Below are positions 1-7,748 of a stretch of DNA of 20,838 nt, piece after piece. The translations under genes were made by a program, and so were the position numbers. Each line of letters opens with the position of its first letter. The first letter of the stretch is position 1. The notes under the pieces are model-generated. The model did no database searches, was not told the DNA's origin, and worked only from the letters and a program-made list of their open reading frames with translations. The stretch is from positions 1-20,838 of the forward strand of contig JAHWIM010000002.1 of NCBI GenBank assembly GCA_019322535.1, read 5' to 3'. Origin of the DNA: Candidatus Woesearchaeota archaeon (GTDB taxonomy: Archaea > Nanobdellota > Nanobdellia > Woesearchaeales > WJKL01).

Positions 1-65
1 TCATCAAGATTCTCTACTTTTACCTTAATTTCTCCTTTTTTCAAATCTTTGTGAATTATCTTCAT
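1..65 (-). CDS. pelA: Pelota homologue, N-terminal fragment (runs off window)
   Basis: Reading leftwards from the ATG at 65, the 21 complete codons give MKIIHKDLKKGEIKVKVENL and then D before the window edge. This is the characteristic opening of archaeal Pelota, which usually begins MKI, then KxDLKKGEIKxKxExLDDLW. Pelota partners with aEF1A/ABCE1 to rescue stalled ribosomes and to release truncated mRNA; the N-terminal domain seen here is the Sm-like domain that enters the decoding site (family knowledge). Only about 6 percent of the expected ~340 residues is visible, so the catalytic and central domains cannot be checked. It is divergent from the surface-gene cluster starting at 136, with only 70 bp between the two start codons. 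Confidence 0.75.
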   Translation of the reverse strand, partial: MKIIHKDLKKGEIKVKVENLD

Positions 66-78
66 TTTATGGAAAAAA

Positions 79-86
79 TTTATATA
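79..86 (+). promoter_or_regulatory. TATA box for the surface-gene operon
   Basis: TTTATATA follows an A-rich run that could serve as a BRE. A start about 26 bases downstream would fall near 109 and give a leader of roughly 27 bases. That leader contains GGTGAT at 128-133, complementary to the archaeal 16S 3' end, although only two bases separate it from the ATG at 136. A second AT-rich element at 102-109 could instead give a nearly leaderless message. Confidence 0.5.
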
Positions 87-99
87 TGGAAACAAATAT

Positions 100-107
100 C
101 ATATATA
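100..107 (-). promoter_or_regulatory. possible TATA element for pelota
   Basis: On the minus strand this reads TATATATG. It would place transcription start near 77, about 12 bases ahead of the pelota ATG. The region is generally AT-rich and palindromic, so the assignment is weak. Confidence 0.3.
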
Positions 108-135
108 TTAAAAATTTAATGGTTGTTGGTGATAG

Positions 136-1323
136 ATGAAATACAAAAAGAGCCAAGCTGCTGCAACATCAGCAGCAACATTAATTGCAATAATTGCTGG
201 TCTAATTGTTCTCTATCTATTAGTTCTTCCACCAGGTGAAAGAGAAAAAATATTAGGAGAGAATATAACTGAAGAAGGGGAAGAAGCAAAAGTTAAAGAA
301 ACTAAGACATTATTATCAATCAATCCTGGAAGGTTGGATTATCTTGCTCAAAGAGAAATAGAACACATAATTCCTTCTGTTAACCTAAATATTATAACAG
401 AAGCAGAAGTTCTAAAAGAAATTAATTCAATATATATCAAAAGAGGCCTTTTTACTGAAGAAAAAGGAAACATTAGTTTTAGGATAGAAGACATAGAAAA
501 TACTGAGAATGTTTTATTAAACTTTGTCGCAACACAAAGAACTGGCCGCTTAACAATCAAATTAAATGGTCGTGTAATCTTTAATAATGAAATACAAACA
601 GTAAATATTGAGCCAATAAAACTCAAAGAATATCTAGAAAACTTTAATGTTCTTGAATTCACAGTTAACTCACCTCCAGCAACAAATTTCTGGAAAACAA
701 ATGAATATCTGCTTGAAAATATCATGATTACAGCAGATTTAGTAAGAAGAGGAGCTCAAGAAAGCAAAAACATATTCATAATTTCTTCAGTAGAAAGAAA
801 TAACCTAGAAAAAGCAATTCTAAGATTCCTGCCAGAATGTATAACAGGCCTTGTTGGCACTTTAGATGTGTGGGTAAACAATTATAATATTTTTTCTGCA
901 GTTCCAGACTGCGGTGCTTTATCCAGGCCAATAGAAATACCTGACTACTATCTTGTCTCAGGAGAAAATAGATTAATCTTCAGAACTTCAAAAGGCAATT
1001 ACTTAATTGACCAAATAAAAATCAAATCAGAACTTGAACAATTAGTATATCCTGTATATTACTTTGAAATAACAGATAAAAGACACCAAAGAATACAAGA
1101 TGATGAAGCAAATGTGACTTTGAGCTTAAGATTTGTAGATGACATAGAAAGAAAAAGAGCAAGAATCATTGTCAATGGTCACATGATAAGCCTAGACCAA
1201 AACGAAATAAAATTTAAAGAAGAAATCACAAGGTGGGTTGAAAAAGGCAATAATGCAATTAAGATAGAACCACAAAAAACCATTGATGTTGTTGAATTAG
1301 AAGTAGTTTATAAAACTGAATAA
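136..1323 (+). CDS. N-terminally anchored extracytoplasmic protein, unknown function
   Basis: The 395-aa product starts with a short basic stretch (MKYKKS) and one hydrophobic segment at about residues 8-31, then a long hydrophilic part rich in predicted beta strands. The layout suggests a single-pass protein with its bulk outside the cell. The sequence KKSQAAATSAATLIAI resembles an archaeal class III (pilin-like) signal, with a small residue before Q and then a hydrophobic run, but the glutamate usual at +5 of pilins is absent, so processing is uncertain. The body seems to repeat a theme: two stretches (about 110-200 and 220-290) each speak of vLNGRVIFN-like and VWVNNYNIFS-like strands, as in carbohydrate-binding jelly-roll folds (inference). 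I do not recognise a named family. A stop codon at 133-135... just upstream fixes ATG 136 as the first usable start in frame. It heads the five-gene surface cluster and is followed 50 bp later by the next gene. Confidence 0.8.
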   Translation: MKYKKSQAAATSAATLIAIIAGLIVLYLLVLPPGEREKILGENITEEGEEAKVKETKTLLSINPGRLDYLAQREIEHIIPSVNLNIITEAEVLKEINSIYIKRGLFTEEKGNISFRIEDIENTENVLLNFVATQRTGRLTIKLNGRVIFNNEIQTVNIEPIKLKEYLENFNVLEFTVNSPPATNFWKTNEYLLENIMITADLVRRGAQESKNIFIISSVERNNLEKAILRFLPECITGLVGTLDVWVNNYNIFSAVPDCGALSRPIEIPDYYLVSGENRLIFRTSKGNYLIDQIKIKSELEQLVYPVYYFEITDKRHQRIQDDEANVTLSLRFVDDIERKRARIIVNGHMISLDQNEIKFKEEITRWVEKGNNAIKIEPQKTIDVVELEVVYKTE

Positions 1324-1334
1324 ATGTAGAGGTG

Positions 1335-1342
1335 TTTTATAA
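1335..1342 (+). promoter_or_regulatory. possible internal TATA element
   Basis: TTTTATAA lies in the 50-bp gap before the gene at 1374 and would start a transcript near 1365, nine bases before the ATG. Spacing is less exact than for other promoters in the window. Confidence 0.3.
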
Positions 1343-1373
1343 GAGAGTTCTGAATAATATTTAATTATTTAAA

Positions 1374-3494
1374 ATGGCAAATAAAAAAGAAGAGCTTGCA
1401 GAATTAAGAAAGATACTTGATAAAAAGCAAAGCGAATGGGTAAATTTACGAAGAGAAGGTTATGCAGGCGGGCGTGTAGATGTTTTAAGCAGAGAAATTG
1501 ATGAGTTGGAAGCTAGAGCAAAGGCTGCTGAAAAAGAAGCTGAAGCAGAGGAAGAAAAAGCAAGGGCTGTTGAAGAAGAAGCCAATGCAGAAGTGAAAAA
1601 AGCAAAAGCCACTAAAGCAGAAGGAAAATGGTTGCACCAAAGAGTGTGGAAAGGAATGGGGCAACAGGCAAAAAGGGAAGGTGGTGGATGGAAAGGATGG
1701 GTAAGAGGAGTTTCTTCTTATGATATCGCAAAAGAACCAAAAAAATCTATTAAAAGCGCAGGTGAACAAGTTGGAAAAGGGGGCACATGGTTAAAAGGGT
1801 GGTTTAAAAAATATATGCCAACATTCACTGCTGGTGCTGCAGGTCTTTGGGCTGGTACTAAAGCAACTGGTAAACAACTTTCAAAAAGCCCAGATATATT
1901 AATAACTTTCTTGATTATAATTGGTTTTGTAACTCATTTTCTCAGAAATACTACAGCACCAGAAATTGGTTATTATATTGATGCTTCTCTAGCTGTTTAT
2001 GTTGGTGTAATAATCTTTCTTGGAAAAAAAGGACAAAATCCTATTAAAAGAATTCTTACTTCTATGATCACTCCTCTTGTTTTATTTTTCCTGTCACAAG
2101 GAATAACCTATATCGTAGTTGCTAGACTTCCATTTCTAGCTACATTTCCTGTTTTAAATGTTTTATTTGCTGCTCCTATTTTCTGGCCATGGTGGGCAAT
2201 TTATGGTATCTGGACTAGTGACACAAAAATCTCTTCATTGTTAAAAGTTGGACACGCTTTGTTTATTTTCTGGATGATAATATGGCCCCTTATAGCTCCT
2301 GTTGTCCAACCAATTATTGGAGAAGCACAACTATCAAGAGAGACTGTTGAAGGAAGAGAAGTTAGTTATCCAGCAGCATATGCTGCTTGTATGAAAGACA
2401 TGATAGGTGGCAGACTTTCAAATTTTGACTTGCAAACATGTATAAAAAATAAAATGAATCCCCCAACAGAAGAAGACATAAGAGCTAAAACAATTGGAAG
2501 AATTAAAAAAGCACAAAGAGAGGCTGTGAAAGCTGCAATTACAATAAACCCAAATCAGCTTTTCTTTTTACAAAAAGATCAAACAACAATGCCCTCAGAA
2601 GATGTTGATATTAGGGGAAGAATTAGTGCAACCTCTATAAATGATGATATCACAATAAAACTAAGTTGTTTAGTTAACAACAAACCAGCAGAAATAACTC
2701 TTAAAGAATGGACAGTTAAAAAATCTGAAATTGGAGATTCTGAACAATTCACCTGCAACCCAAAAGAAGCATTAAAAAGAGGAGAAGAACAAGAAGTAAA
2801 AGTCACAGGAGATTTTCCTGATCTTAAAGTCAATGCATTTGTTGAAAATTTCTTCATAGATGAGGGTGTGCTACGTCATGAGCAAGAAAAGTTTATAGAA
2901 CGTAAAGATCCAGAAGCTCTAAGAGTTATTGAACAATGGTCTAAGCTTAAGGCAAGCACTGCCCCTTATAGCATAGAAAGAGCAACAAACCTATTGAATA
3001 AAGAAATATTCAAATCAGATATAAGAGGATATTATCCTGACCTTAAAGTTCAATCACAATCAGATCCTGGTTATGTTAAATTAAACTTAATGACAGAGCG
3101 AATTTATCCAGAAGCACCAGAATCTTCTGCAGTAATAGCCCTTACTGAAGACATTGACTTTGAAATTGGAATTATGAATAACCTTAAATTCGGAAAAATA
3201 TTAAAAATCAAAAAAGGAAAATTTGAAGAATGGCCTCCTTTTTTAGAAGTTATACAACCAGATGACAACTGTCCTATCATCCCTACTATCCATACTTTAG
3301 ATGTAAGCAAAATAAACAAAGAACCTTGGGAAAAAATTGAATATCAAAAAGAAAAATCATTTTTATGCAAACTAAAATACACAGGGGGGCTTGAAAATCC
3401 AGAAGAAATTCAGACATATGTTTTTTCATTAAATATGACTTATGATTATCAGATTGAGAAAAAAGGTGAATTTGATATTAAAAAAATTGCATAA
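1374..3494 (+). CDS. five-pass membrane protein with cytoplasmic coiled coil and ectodomain
   Basis: 706 aa, not a family I can name. Residues 1-80 are charged and heptad-like, rich in Glu, Lys and Ala, and should form a coiled coil. Residues 85-170 are basic and rich in Gly and Trp. Five hydrophobic segments follow at about 173-190, 198-217, 227-250, 255-280 and 290-315. Residues 320-706 are hydrophilic with scattered Cys. An odd number of passes with the charged N terminus inside puts the large C-terminal part outside (inference). Its last ~45 residues (a Cys, then a long strand ending SLNMTYDYQI and a final strand) match the closing segment of the three lipoproteins downstream, which end in TITLDYWYED-like and VEILKTK-like strands. 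It may therefore carry a membrane-tethered version of that domain. Its stop is one base from the next start codon, so co-expression is likely. Confidence 0.85.
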   Translation: MANKKEELAELRKILDKKQSEWVNLRREGYAGGRVDVLSREIDELEARAKAAEKEAEAEEEKARAVEEEANAEVKKAKATKAEGKWLHQRVWKGMGQQAKREGGGWKGWVRGVSSYDIAKEPKKSIKSAGEQVGKGGTWLKGWFKKYMPTFTAGAAGLWAGTKATGKQLSKSPDILITFLIIIGFVTHFLRNTTAPEIGYYIDASLAVYVGVIIFLGKKGQNPIKRILTSMITPLVLFFLSQGITYIVVARLPFLATFPVLNVLFAAPIFWPWWAIYGIWTSDTKISSLLKVGHALFIFWMIIWPLIAPVVQPIIGEAQLSRETVEGREVSYPAAYAACMKDMIGGRLSNFDLQTCIKNKMNPPTEEDIRAKTIGRIKKAQREAVKAAITINPNQLFFLQKDQTTMPSEDVDIRGRISATSINDDITIKLSCLVNNKPAEITLKEWTVKKSEIGDSEQFTCNPKEALKRGEEQEVKVTGDFPDLKVNAFVENFFIDEGVLRHEQEKFIERKDPEALRVIEQWSKLKASTAPYSIERATNLLNKEIFKSDIRGYYPDLKVQSQSDPGYVKLNLMTERIYPEAPESSAVIALTEDIDFEIGIMNNLKFGKILKIKKGKFEEWPPFLEVIQPDDNCPIIPTIHTLDVSKINKEPWEKIEYQKEKSFLCKLKYTGGLENPEEIQTYVFSLNMTYDYQIEKKGEFDIKKIA

Positions 3495-3495
3495 A

Positions 3496-4425
3496 ATGAA
3501 AACAAAAATATTGTTTACCATGTTAATTCTATTAATCCTGGTATCTGGCTGTCGATTAATGAGACCTAGGATAGATCCCTCAGAACCAGAAAAAATAGAA
3601 TACCGTGTTGGAACAAAAGCGCTTGAAATGTCTTTTGTTAAGAATTTTCCTCCAGACCAAGTAAAAGAAGGCAGAGAATTCCAGGCAATTGTAGAGGTTA
3701 AAAACCAGGGTGCTTATGATATAAATGATCTTAAACTATCATTAAAAGGAATTATAAAACAATTTACAGAAGTTGTTGGAGATTCCCAAATAACAATTGC
3801 AAGCCTTCCAGGAAAAAGCCTAAATTATCCAGAAGGAAGTAAAGAGATTATAAGCTTTAAAATAAAAAATAATAAGCGTTCTACAAAAGATATACATACT
3901 GAATTAATAAAAATAGATGCTTGTTATAGATACCAAACAAAAGCTAATGCAGACATCTGCATAGATCCAACAAGCTATCTAACTGTTCAAAAAGAACAAT
4001 TAGTATGCCAACAAGATCAAACAATTTCTCTTTCAGGAGGCCAAGGAGCACCAATAGCTATAACTAAAATAGAACAAACAACAACCCCTGTTGCTATAGA
4101 AGAAGGAAGATACGAACTTGAATTAAAGTTTTATATATCTAATTTAGGAAGAGGTATTGTTTTCCTAAACGAAGATTGTGAAGATGGAGGCATTATAAAA
4201 ATAGAAGATGTAACATTTCATAATTATCAGCTTGGTTCTCAAATAGATTGTGGTTTTGAAAGAGGAAATAATACATTAGTATTAGATCAAAGAAACAATA
4301 TCTTAACATGTACAGCAGATATTTATAGCACAATGGGAAGCTTCCCAACCCCATTAACAATAACCTTAGATTATTGGTATGAAGATAGTGTAGATGAAAC
4401 AGTAGAAATACTTAAAACCAAATAG
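3496..4425 (+). CDS. surface lipoprotein, paralogue 1 of 3
   Basis: 309 aa from the ATG at 3496. An in-frame upstream ATG at 3442 lies inside the previous gene and would put a basic 18-residue leader before the signal peptide, so 3496, one base after the preceding stop, is preferred. Residues 1-18 form a signal peptide and the lipobox reads LVSG-C with lipidated Cys19. The mature protein has two beta-rich parts. The first contains VKNFPPDQVKEG and VEVKNQGAYDI, typical of CARDB/COG1361-like adhesive Ig folds (inference), plus a Cys pair in DACYRYQTKA...DICID. The second follows GGQGAPIAITKI and has four further Cys. Function unknown; the arrangement suggests a subunit of a surface complex together with its two downstream paralogues and the polytopic protein upstream. 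Confidence 0.85.
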   Translation: MKTKILFTMLILLILVSGCRLMRPRIDPSEPEKIEYRVGTKALEMSFVKNFPPDQVKEGREFQAIVEVKNQGAYDINDLKLSLKGIIKQFTEVVGDSQITIASLPGKSLNYPEGSKEIISFKIKNNKRSTKDIHTELIKIDACYRYQTKANADICIDPTSYLTVQKEQLVCQQDQTISLSGGQGAPIAITKIEQTTTPVAIEEGRYELELKFYISNLGRGIVFLNEDCEDGGIIKIEDVTFHNYQLGSQIDCGFERGNNTLVLDQRNNILTCTADIYSTMGSFPTPLTITLDYWYEDSVDETVEILKTK

Positions 4426-4440
4426 AATCAAACAAAAAAA

Positions 4441-4448
4441 TTTATATA
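4441..4448 (+). promoter_or_regulatory. TATA box for the second lipoprotein gene
   Basis: TTTATATA after a run of seven A. Its centre is 28.5 bases from the ATG at 4473, so transcription would begin at or just before the start codon. This suggests that paralogues 2 and 3 can be expressed apart from the upstream genes. Confidence 0.6.
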
Positions 4449-4472
4449 AGCCAACACCTAAAATAAATAAAA

Positions 4473-5411
4473 ATGCGTAAAAAAACCCTAATCATTTTAC
4501 TTTTAATTTCAATGTTATTTTTAACTAGCTGTAAAGTCAGAAGACCAGGAGAACCAGAAGAAAGGCAGCCTGAAGAGATATATAAAGGCACCAAAGGTGT
4601 TGATATAAGCTTTGTAAAAGGCCTTCCTCCTTCTAAAATATATGATACAAGCACCCTCACACTTATAGCAGAACTAAGAAACCAAGGAACAGCAGATGTC
4701 ACAGGAAAATGTTTCTTGCATCTTTCTGGTTTTGATGATAAAATTGTACAGATTATGCAAAAATCAAAAGCCTGTGGATTATTAGAGGGCAAAAGTGTAT
4801 TAAATCCAGAAGGAGGTTTTGATACTCAAGAATTTACAACAGACCGGATTTGGATGCCAGAAGGCACAGACTCATATAAACCAAAATTTGTAATCACTGC
4901 TTGCTATGATTATGAAACAACAGCAAATCCTTTAGTCTGTATTGATCCTAATCTTTACTCAATTCAGCCAGTAGAACAAGCATGTCAAGTCAAAGATGTT
5001 ATGACAGCAGGAGGCCAAGGAGCACCAGTAGGAGTAACAAGAGTAGATGTTGATATGATGAAAAACAAAGTCCTGTTTAAAATTCATATTACAAATCAAG
5101 GTAAAGGACAAGTATTAAGAACAGGCCTTTCAAAAACAGGCTATGGCCCAAACAGCTGTCCTTTTAATCTTGACTATGATGATTTAAATATTGTTGATTA
5201 TGATGTGAGTATGCGTGGAGCAAGCCTAATAAAATGCTCACCTGAACTCGCTGGATCAAGAGTAAGGCTTGTTGACAATAAAGCAACAGTATTTTGTACG
5301 TTTGCTATTTCAGGAGAATACGCATTCACAACACCTTTAAATATTAGATTGAATTACGCTTATATGGACAGTATTTCAAAAGATGTAGAAATACTAAGAA
5401 CTCCACAATAA
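4473..5411 (+). CDS. surface lipoprotein, paralogue 2 of 3
   Basis: 312 aa with a signal peptide (residues 1-19) and lipobox FLTS-C at Cys20. It follows the same plan as its neighbours: GTKGVDISFVKGLPPSKIYD, then a strand ending LRNQGTADVTG, the Cys pair in TACYDYETTA and LVCID, the linker motif GGQGAPVGVTRV, an NQGKGQVL strand and a closing LNIRLNYAYMDS strand. Four Cys lie in the second half, as in paralogue 1, which suggests shared disulphides. Function is not known. It has its own TATA box upstream, and the start codon is not preceded by a clear ribosome-binding site, consistent with a leaderless message. Confidence 0.85.
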   Translation: MRKKTLIILLLISMLFLTSCKVRRPGEPEERQPEEIYKGTKGVDISFVKGLPPSKIYDTSTLTLIAELRNQGTADVTGKCFLHLSGFDDKIVQIMQKSKACGLLEGKSVLNPEGGFDTQEFTTDRIWMPEGTDSYKPKFVITACYDYETTANPLVCIDPNLYSIQPVEQACQVKDVMTAGGQGAPVGVTRVDVDMMKNKVLFKIHITNQGKGQVLRTGLSKTGYGPNSCPFNLDYDDLNIVDYDVSMRGASLIKCSPELAGSRVRLVDNKATVFCTFAISGEYAFTTPLNIRLNYAYMDSISKDVEILRTPQ

Positions 5412-5417
5412 AAAAAA

Positions 5418-5422
5418 GAGGT
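5418..5422 (+). promoter_or_regulatory. ribosome-binding site of the third lipoprotein gene
   Basis: GAGGT six bases before ATG 5429, inside the 17-bp gap after paralogue 2. This is the expected site for an internal operon gene and supports the chosen start. Confidence 0.65.
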
Positions 5423-5428
5423 ATAAAA

Positions 5429-6382
5429 ATGGCATCAAAATATCTTTATGCAATATTAATTATTGGAATCTTGTTTTTTGTGTTTGGCTGTGAACAAGAG
5501 GAAAAAGAAACAGTTTCAATTGGCAAAGCCTTTATTGGTGGTGCTAATGGCTTAGATCTTTCTTTTACAGAAGGAGCTCCTCCAGATGAAGTCTTTGATG
5601 TAAATTTTCCATTTAGTATAAATGTCAAATTAGAAAATGTTGGAGAATGGGATATAACTAATCCAAATGACATGACTCTATCTATAATTGGCATAGATCC
5701 AGGAGACTTTGGTAAAACACCTGCTTTCTTAGTTCAAGATAATTCTGTTCCAATGCGTGGAGCAAAACTTGATCCGCAAGGAAATTTAATTCAAGGAACA
5801 ATAACAAACTTAGATTTCACAGATCTACAATATGCTTCAACAGTTACAGGAAAAGTACAATTTGTAATCAGAGCTTCTGCTTGTTATGAATATGGAACAA
5901 GAGTCAATACAAAAGTTTGTATTTTAGAAGACCTTCTTGGAATAACAAGAAAAAGCATTGAAGAAGCTGTTTGTAATCCAAACGAAGCAAAAGACTATGA
6001 AAACTCAGGTGCGCCTGTTCAAGTTAGCAATGTAAAACAAACAGTAATGGGAACAGACAGAATCTCACTAGCCTTTGATGTTGAACATGTTGGCACAGGT
6101 ACTATTTTCAGAAAAGATACAGAATGTTCTACAACAATAGCAGACAAAGACAAAGTGTATGTCAAAGTAGATACAGGAGATCCAAATATTAAATGTTCAG
6201 GACTTGAAGGAAGTTTAGCAGAAGGTTTTACAACACTGTTTAGTGGAAAACGTGCAATAATTTGCACCCAGCAACTTCCAACACCAAGAGGAGACTTTGA
6301 AAAACCAATTACAATAACATTAGAATATGGTTACAGACAGCACATAGATAAACAATTAACAGTAAAACATGCAGGCCAATAA
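5429..6382 (+). CDS. surface lipoprotein, paralogue 3 of 3
   Basis: 317 aa. Signal peptide with lipobox FVFG-C, lipidated Cys21. Shared landmarks are GANGLDLSFTEGAPPDEVFD, a strand ending LENVGEWDI, the Cys pair ASACYEYGTR and KVCI, a degenerate linker motif (SGAPVQVSNV in place of GGQGAP), a HVGTGTIF strand, four Cys in the second half, and the closing TITLEYGYRQ strand. It is the most diverged of the three. It is probably co-transcribed with paralogue 2, and its stop codon lies in the loop of a short hairpin followed by T-runs that should end the operon. Function unknown. Confidence 0.85.
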   Translation: MASKYLYAILIIGILFFVFGCEQEEKETVSIGKAFIGGANGLDLSFTEGAPPDEVFDVNFPFSINVKLENVGEWDITNPNDMTLSIIGIDPGDFGKTPAFLVQDNSVPMRGAKLDPQGNLIQGTITNLDFTDLQYASTVTGKVQFVIRASACYEYGTRVNTKVCILEDLLGITRKSIEEAVCNPNEAKDYENSGAPVQVSNVKQTVMGTDRISLAFDVEHVGTGTIFRKDTECSTTIADKDKVYVKVDTGDPNIKCSGLEGSLAEGFTTLFSGKRAIICTQQLPTPRGDFEKPITITLEYGYRQHIDKQLTVKHAGQ

Positions 6383-6401
6383 GGCCTTTTTTTCTCTTTT
6401 T
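6373..6401 (+). terminator. hairpin plus T-tract ending the surface operon
   Basis: AGGCC at 6373-6377 can pair with GGCCT at 6383-6387 around a five-base loop that contains the TAA stop of the preceding gene. Seven T follow at 6387-6393, then a further T-run to 6401. Archaeal termination depends mainly on T-tracts, so the tract is the stronger part. It lies between convergent genes and may also limit transcription from rfcS, whose stop codon is at 6400-6402. Confidence 0.55.
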
Positions 6402-7356
6402 ATTCAGAACCAGCAAGCATAATCTGACTAAGTAAAGCTTCTAACTGCACAAATTCATCAGCACCTTCAACCATCCTAAATTCAATTTCTCCACATTTAT
6501 CTATTAACTCTATCTTTTTCCTTCCATCAACACTCAAATCCCAAACTCCTCTTTGAATCTGTTTAATAATATCCAATCCACTAAGACCATATCTTAACAT
6601 AACATCAAGCAGCTTATTCCTTGCTTCAATAAAACTTCCCTTCAACGCTAATTCAATAACTTCTTTAACCTCTTTTGGCCTTGCTACAGAAGCCATACTA
6701 AAAACAATATCTTCAGTTACATCTTTCCCTATGGCAGCGCAGCTTTGCAGAATATTCTCTAACCTTCTGCAATCTCCCTCACTTATCAAATAAAGTGCGT
6801 CTTTTGCTTTCTCATCAACCTTCAATTTCTCAGTTTCTGCTATCTTATCTACTATGGCAAAAACATCTTTTTTTTCTAATGGCTTAAATCTAAAAATAGC
6901 GCATCTGCTTTGTATAGGATCAACAATCTTGCTGCTATAATTGCCAGCCAGAATAAACCTGCATGTTGTAGTATAATTCTCCATAGTCCTACGTAAAGCT
7001 TGCTGAGCCTCTTTTGTAAGAGCATCACATTCATCTAAATAAATAATCTTAAAAGGAACATCACCAATAGCCCTTGTTCTTGCAAAATCTTTTACTTTGT
7101 GCCTTATAACATCAATTCCTCTCTCATCAGATGCATTTAACTCTAAAAAATTCTGTCTCCAGCTATCTCCAAAGAACTTCTTAGCAACAACCAACGCCAA
7201 ACTTGTCTTTCCAATGCCTGCAGGACCAGCAAAAAGTAAATGAGGCATATTCTTCTGCTGCACAAAAGCCTTTACTCTTTTAACTATCTCTTTCTGTCCT
7301 TTTATATCAGAAAAATTTGCAGGTCTATATTTCTCAGTCCAAATAGCTACTTCCAT
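6400..7356 (-). CDS. rfcS: Replication factor C small subunit (clamp loader)
   Basis: 318 aa, usual size for archaeal RfcS. It opens with WTEKYRP, the signature start of the family. Walker A is GPAGIGKT (44-51), Walker B is IIYLDECD (104-111), sensor 1 is around LAGNYSSK (N139), and the SRC motif carrying the trans-acting arginine finger is at 150-152. The C-terminal collar helices are present. With RfcL it loads PCNA on primed DNA using ATP; RfcL is not in the window. The protein sits in the replication and repair theme with FEN1 at 17008-18036. Start at 7356 is supported by the MEVAIWTEKYRP alignment and by a minus-strand TATA at 7388-7395 that gives a nine-base leader beginning with GGGGG. 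Confidence 0.97.
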   Translation of the reverse strand: MEVAIWTEKYRPANFSDIKGQKEIVKRVKAFVQQKNMPHLLFAGPAGIGKTSLALVVAKKFFGDSWRQNFLELNASDERGIDVIRHKVKDFARTRAIGDVPFKIIYLDECDALTKEAQQALRRTMENYTTTCRFILAGNYSSKIVDPIQSRCAIFRFKPLEKKDVFAIVDKIAETEKLKVDEKAKDALYLISEGDCRRLENILQSCAAIGKDVTEDIVFSMASVARPKEVKEVIELALKGSFIEARNKLLDVMLRYGLSGLDIIKQIQRGVWDLSVDGRKKIELIDKCGEIEFRMVEGADEFVQLEALLSQIMLAGSE

Positions 7357-7387
7357 TTTGCCCCCAAGTAAAAAAGAAAAGAATGAA

Positions 7388-7395
7388 TATAAAAA
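7388..7395 (-). promoter_or_regulatory. TATA box for rfcS
   Basis: On the minus strand this is TTTTTATA, in the 45-bp gap between the PRC-barrel stop and the rfcS start. Transcription would begin near 7365, leaving a leader of about nine bases. Confidence 0.5.
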
Positions 7396-7401
7396 TCTTT
7401 C

Positions 7402-7665
7402 TTAAATAATGTCTTCCTCAGAAACAACCATAAAATCTCCTGTAGCAATCACAGCAGAAAATGGAATCAATATCCTTCCTTCTTTGTCTTTTTCTAACTC
7501 TAATTTTTCAGTATAAGCTGTAGGACTGCTAAGAACCAAATGTATAAGTTCTCCGCTTCTTGTTTCAAATATAATATCTCCAACTTCTCCAAATCTCTTT
7601 CCTGTCTTACTTACAACAGTCTTTCCGAGCATTTGTTTAGAAAATTTTTTCTCTTCTTCAGCCAT
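7402..7665 (-). CDS. PRC-barrel domain protein
   Basis: 87 aa, almost entirely one PRC-barrel: LGKTVVSKTGKRFGEVGDIIFE at about 13-34 (the KTG..GxVxDI pattern), a LIHLVLSS strand, then ILIPFSAVIATGDFMVV near the end. Small stand-alone PRC-barrels are common in archaea. Some are linked to RNA metabolism or, in the CdvA and CdpB families, to cell division (family knowledge); nothing here decides the role. The start at 7665 is preceded by GAGGGGAT (7669-7676 on the minus strand), a good ribosome-binding site, so a leadered message from the promoter-like repeat at 7718-7748 is plausible. It sits upstream of rfcS in the same direction. Confidence 0.9.
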   Translation of the reverse strand: MAEEEKKFSKQMLGKTVVSKTGKRFGEVGDIIFETRSGELIHLVLSSPTAYTEKLELEKDKEGRILIPFSAVIATGDFMVVSEEDII

Positions 7666-7717
7666 AATATCCCCTCATAATAGTTATTTAAAAGTGATAG
7701 TTTAAGTTTAGATTAGC

Positions 7718-7748
7718 TGATATTTAAAGCTTTTCATTTCAATTTATT
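7718..7748. repeat. 31-bp direct repeat, copy 1
   Basis: Identical over 31 bases to 9077-9107. Read on the minus strand it contains GCTTTAAATATCA, a good TATA-like core, about 55-60 bases ahead of the PRC-barrel start. The two copies flank the sulfatase-fold gene in direct orientation. Confidence 0.9.

Noticed and set aside
348..725. Open minus-strand frame of 125 codons opposite the first surface gene
   Set aside because: It is antisense to a well-supported gene, has no recognisable domains, and no promoter or ribosome-binding site; it follows from low stop density opposite AT-rich codons.
3442..3495. Earlier ATG for the first lipoprotein
   Set aside because: It overlaps the upstream gene and would put a basic extension before a normal signal peptide; ATG 3496 immediately after the stop is better.
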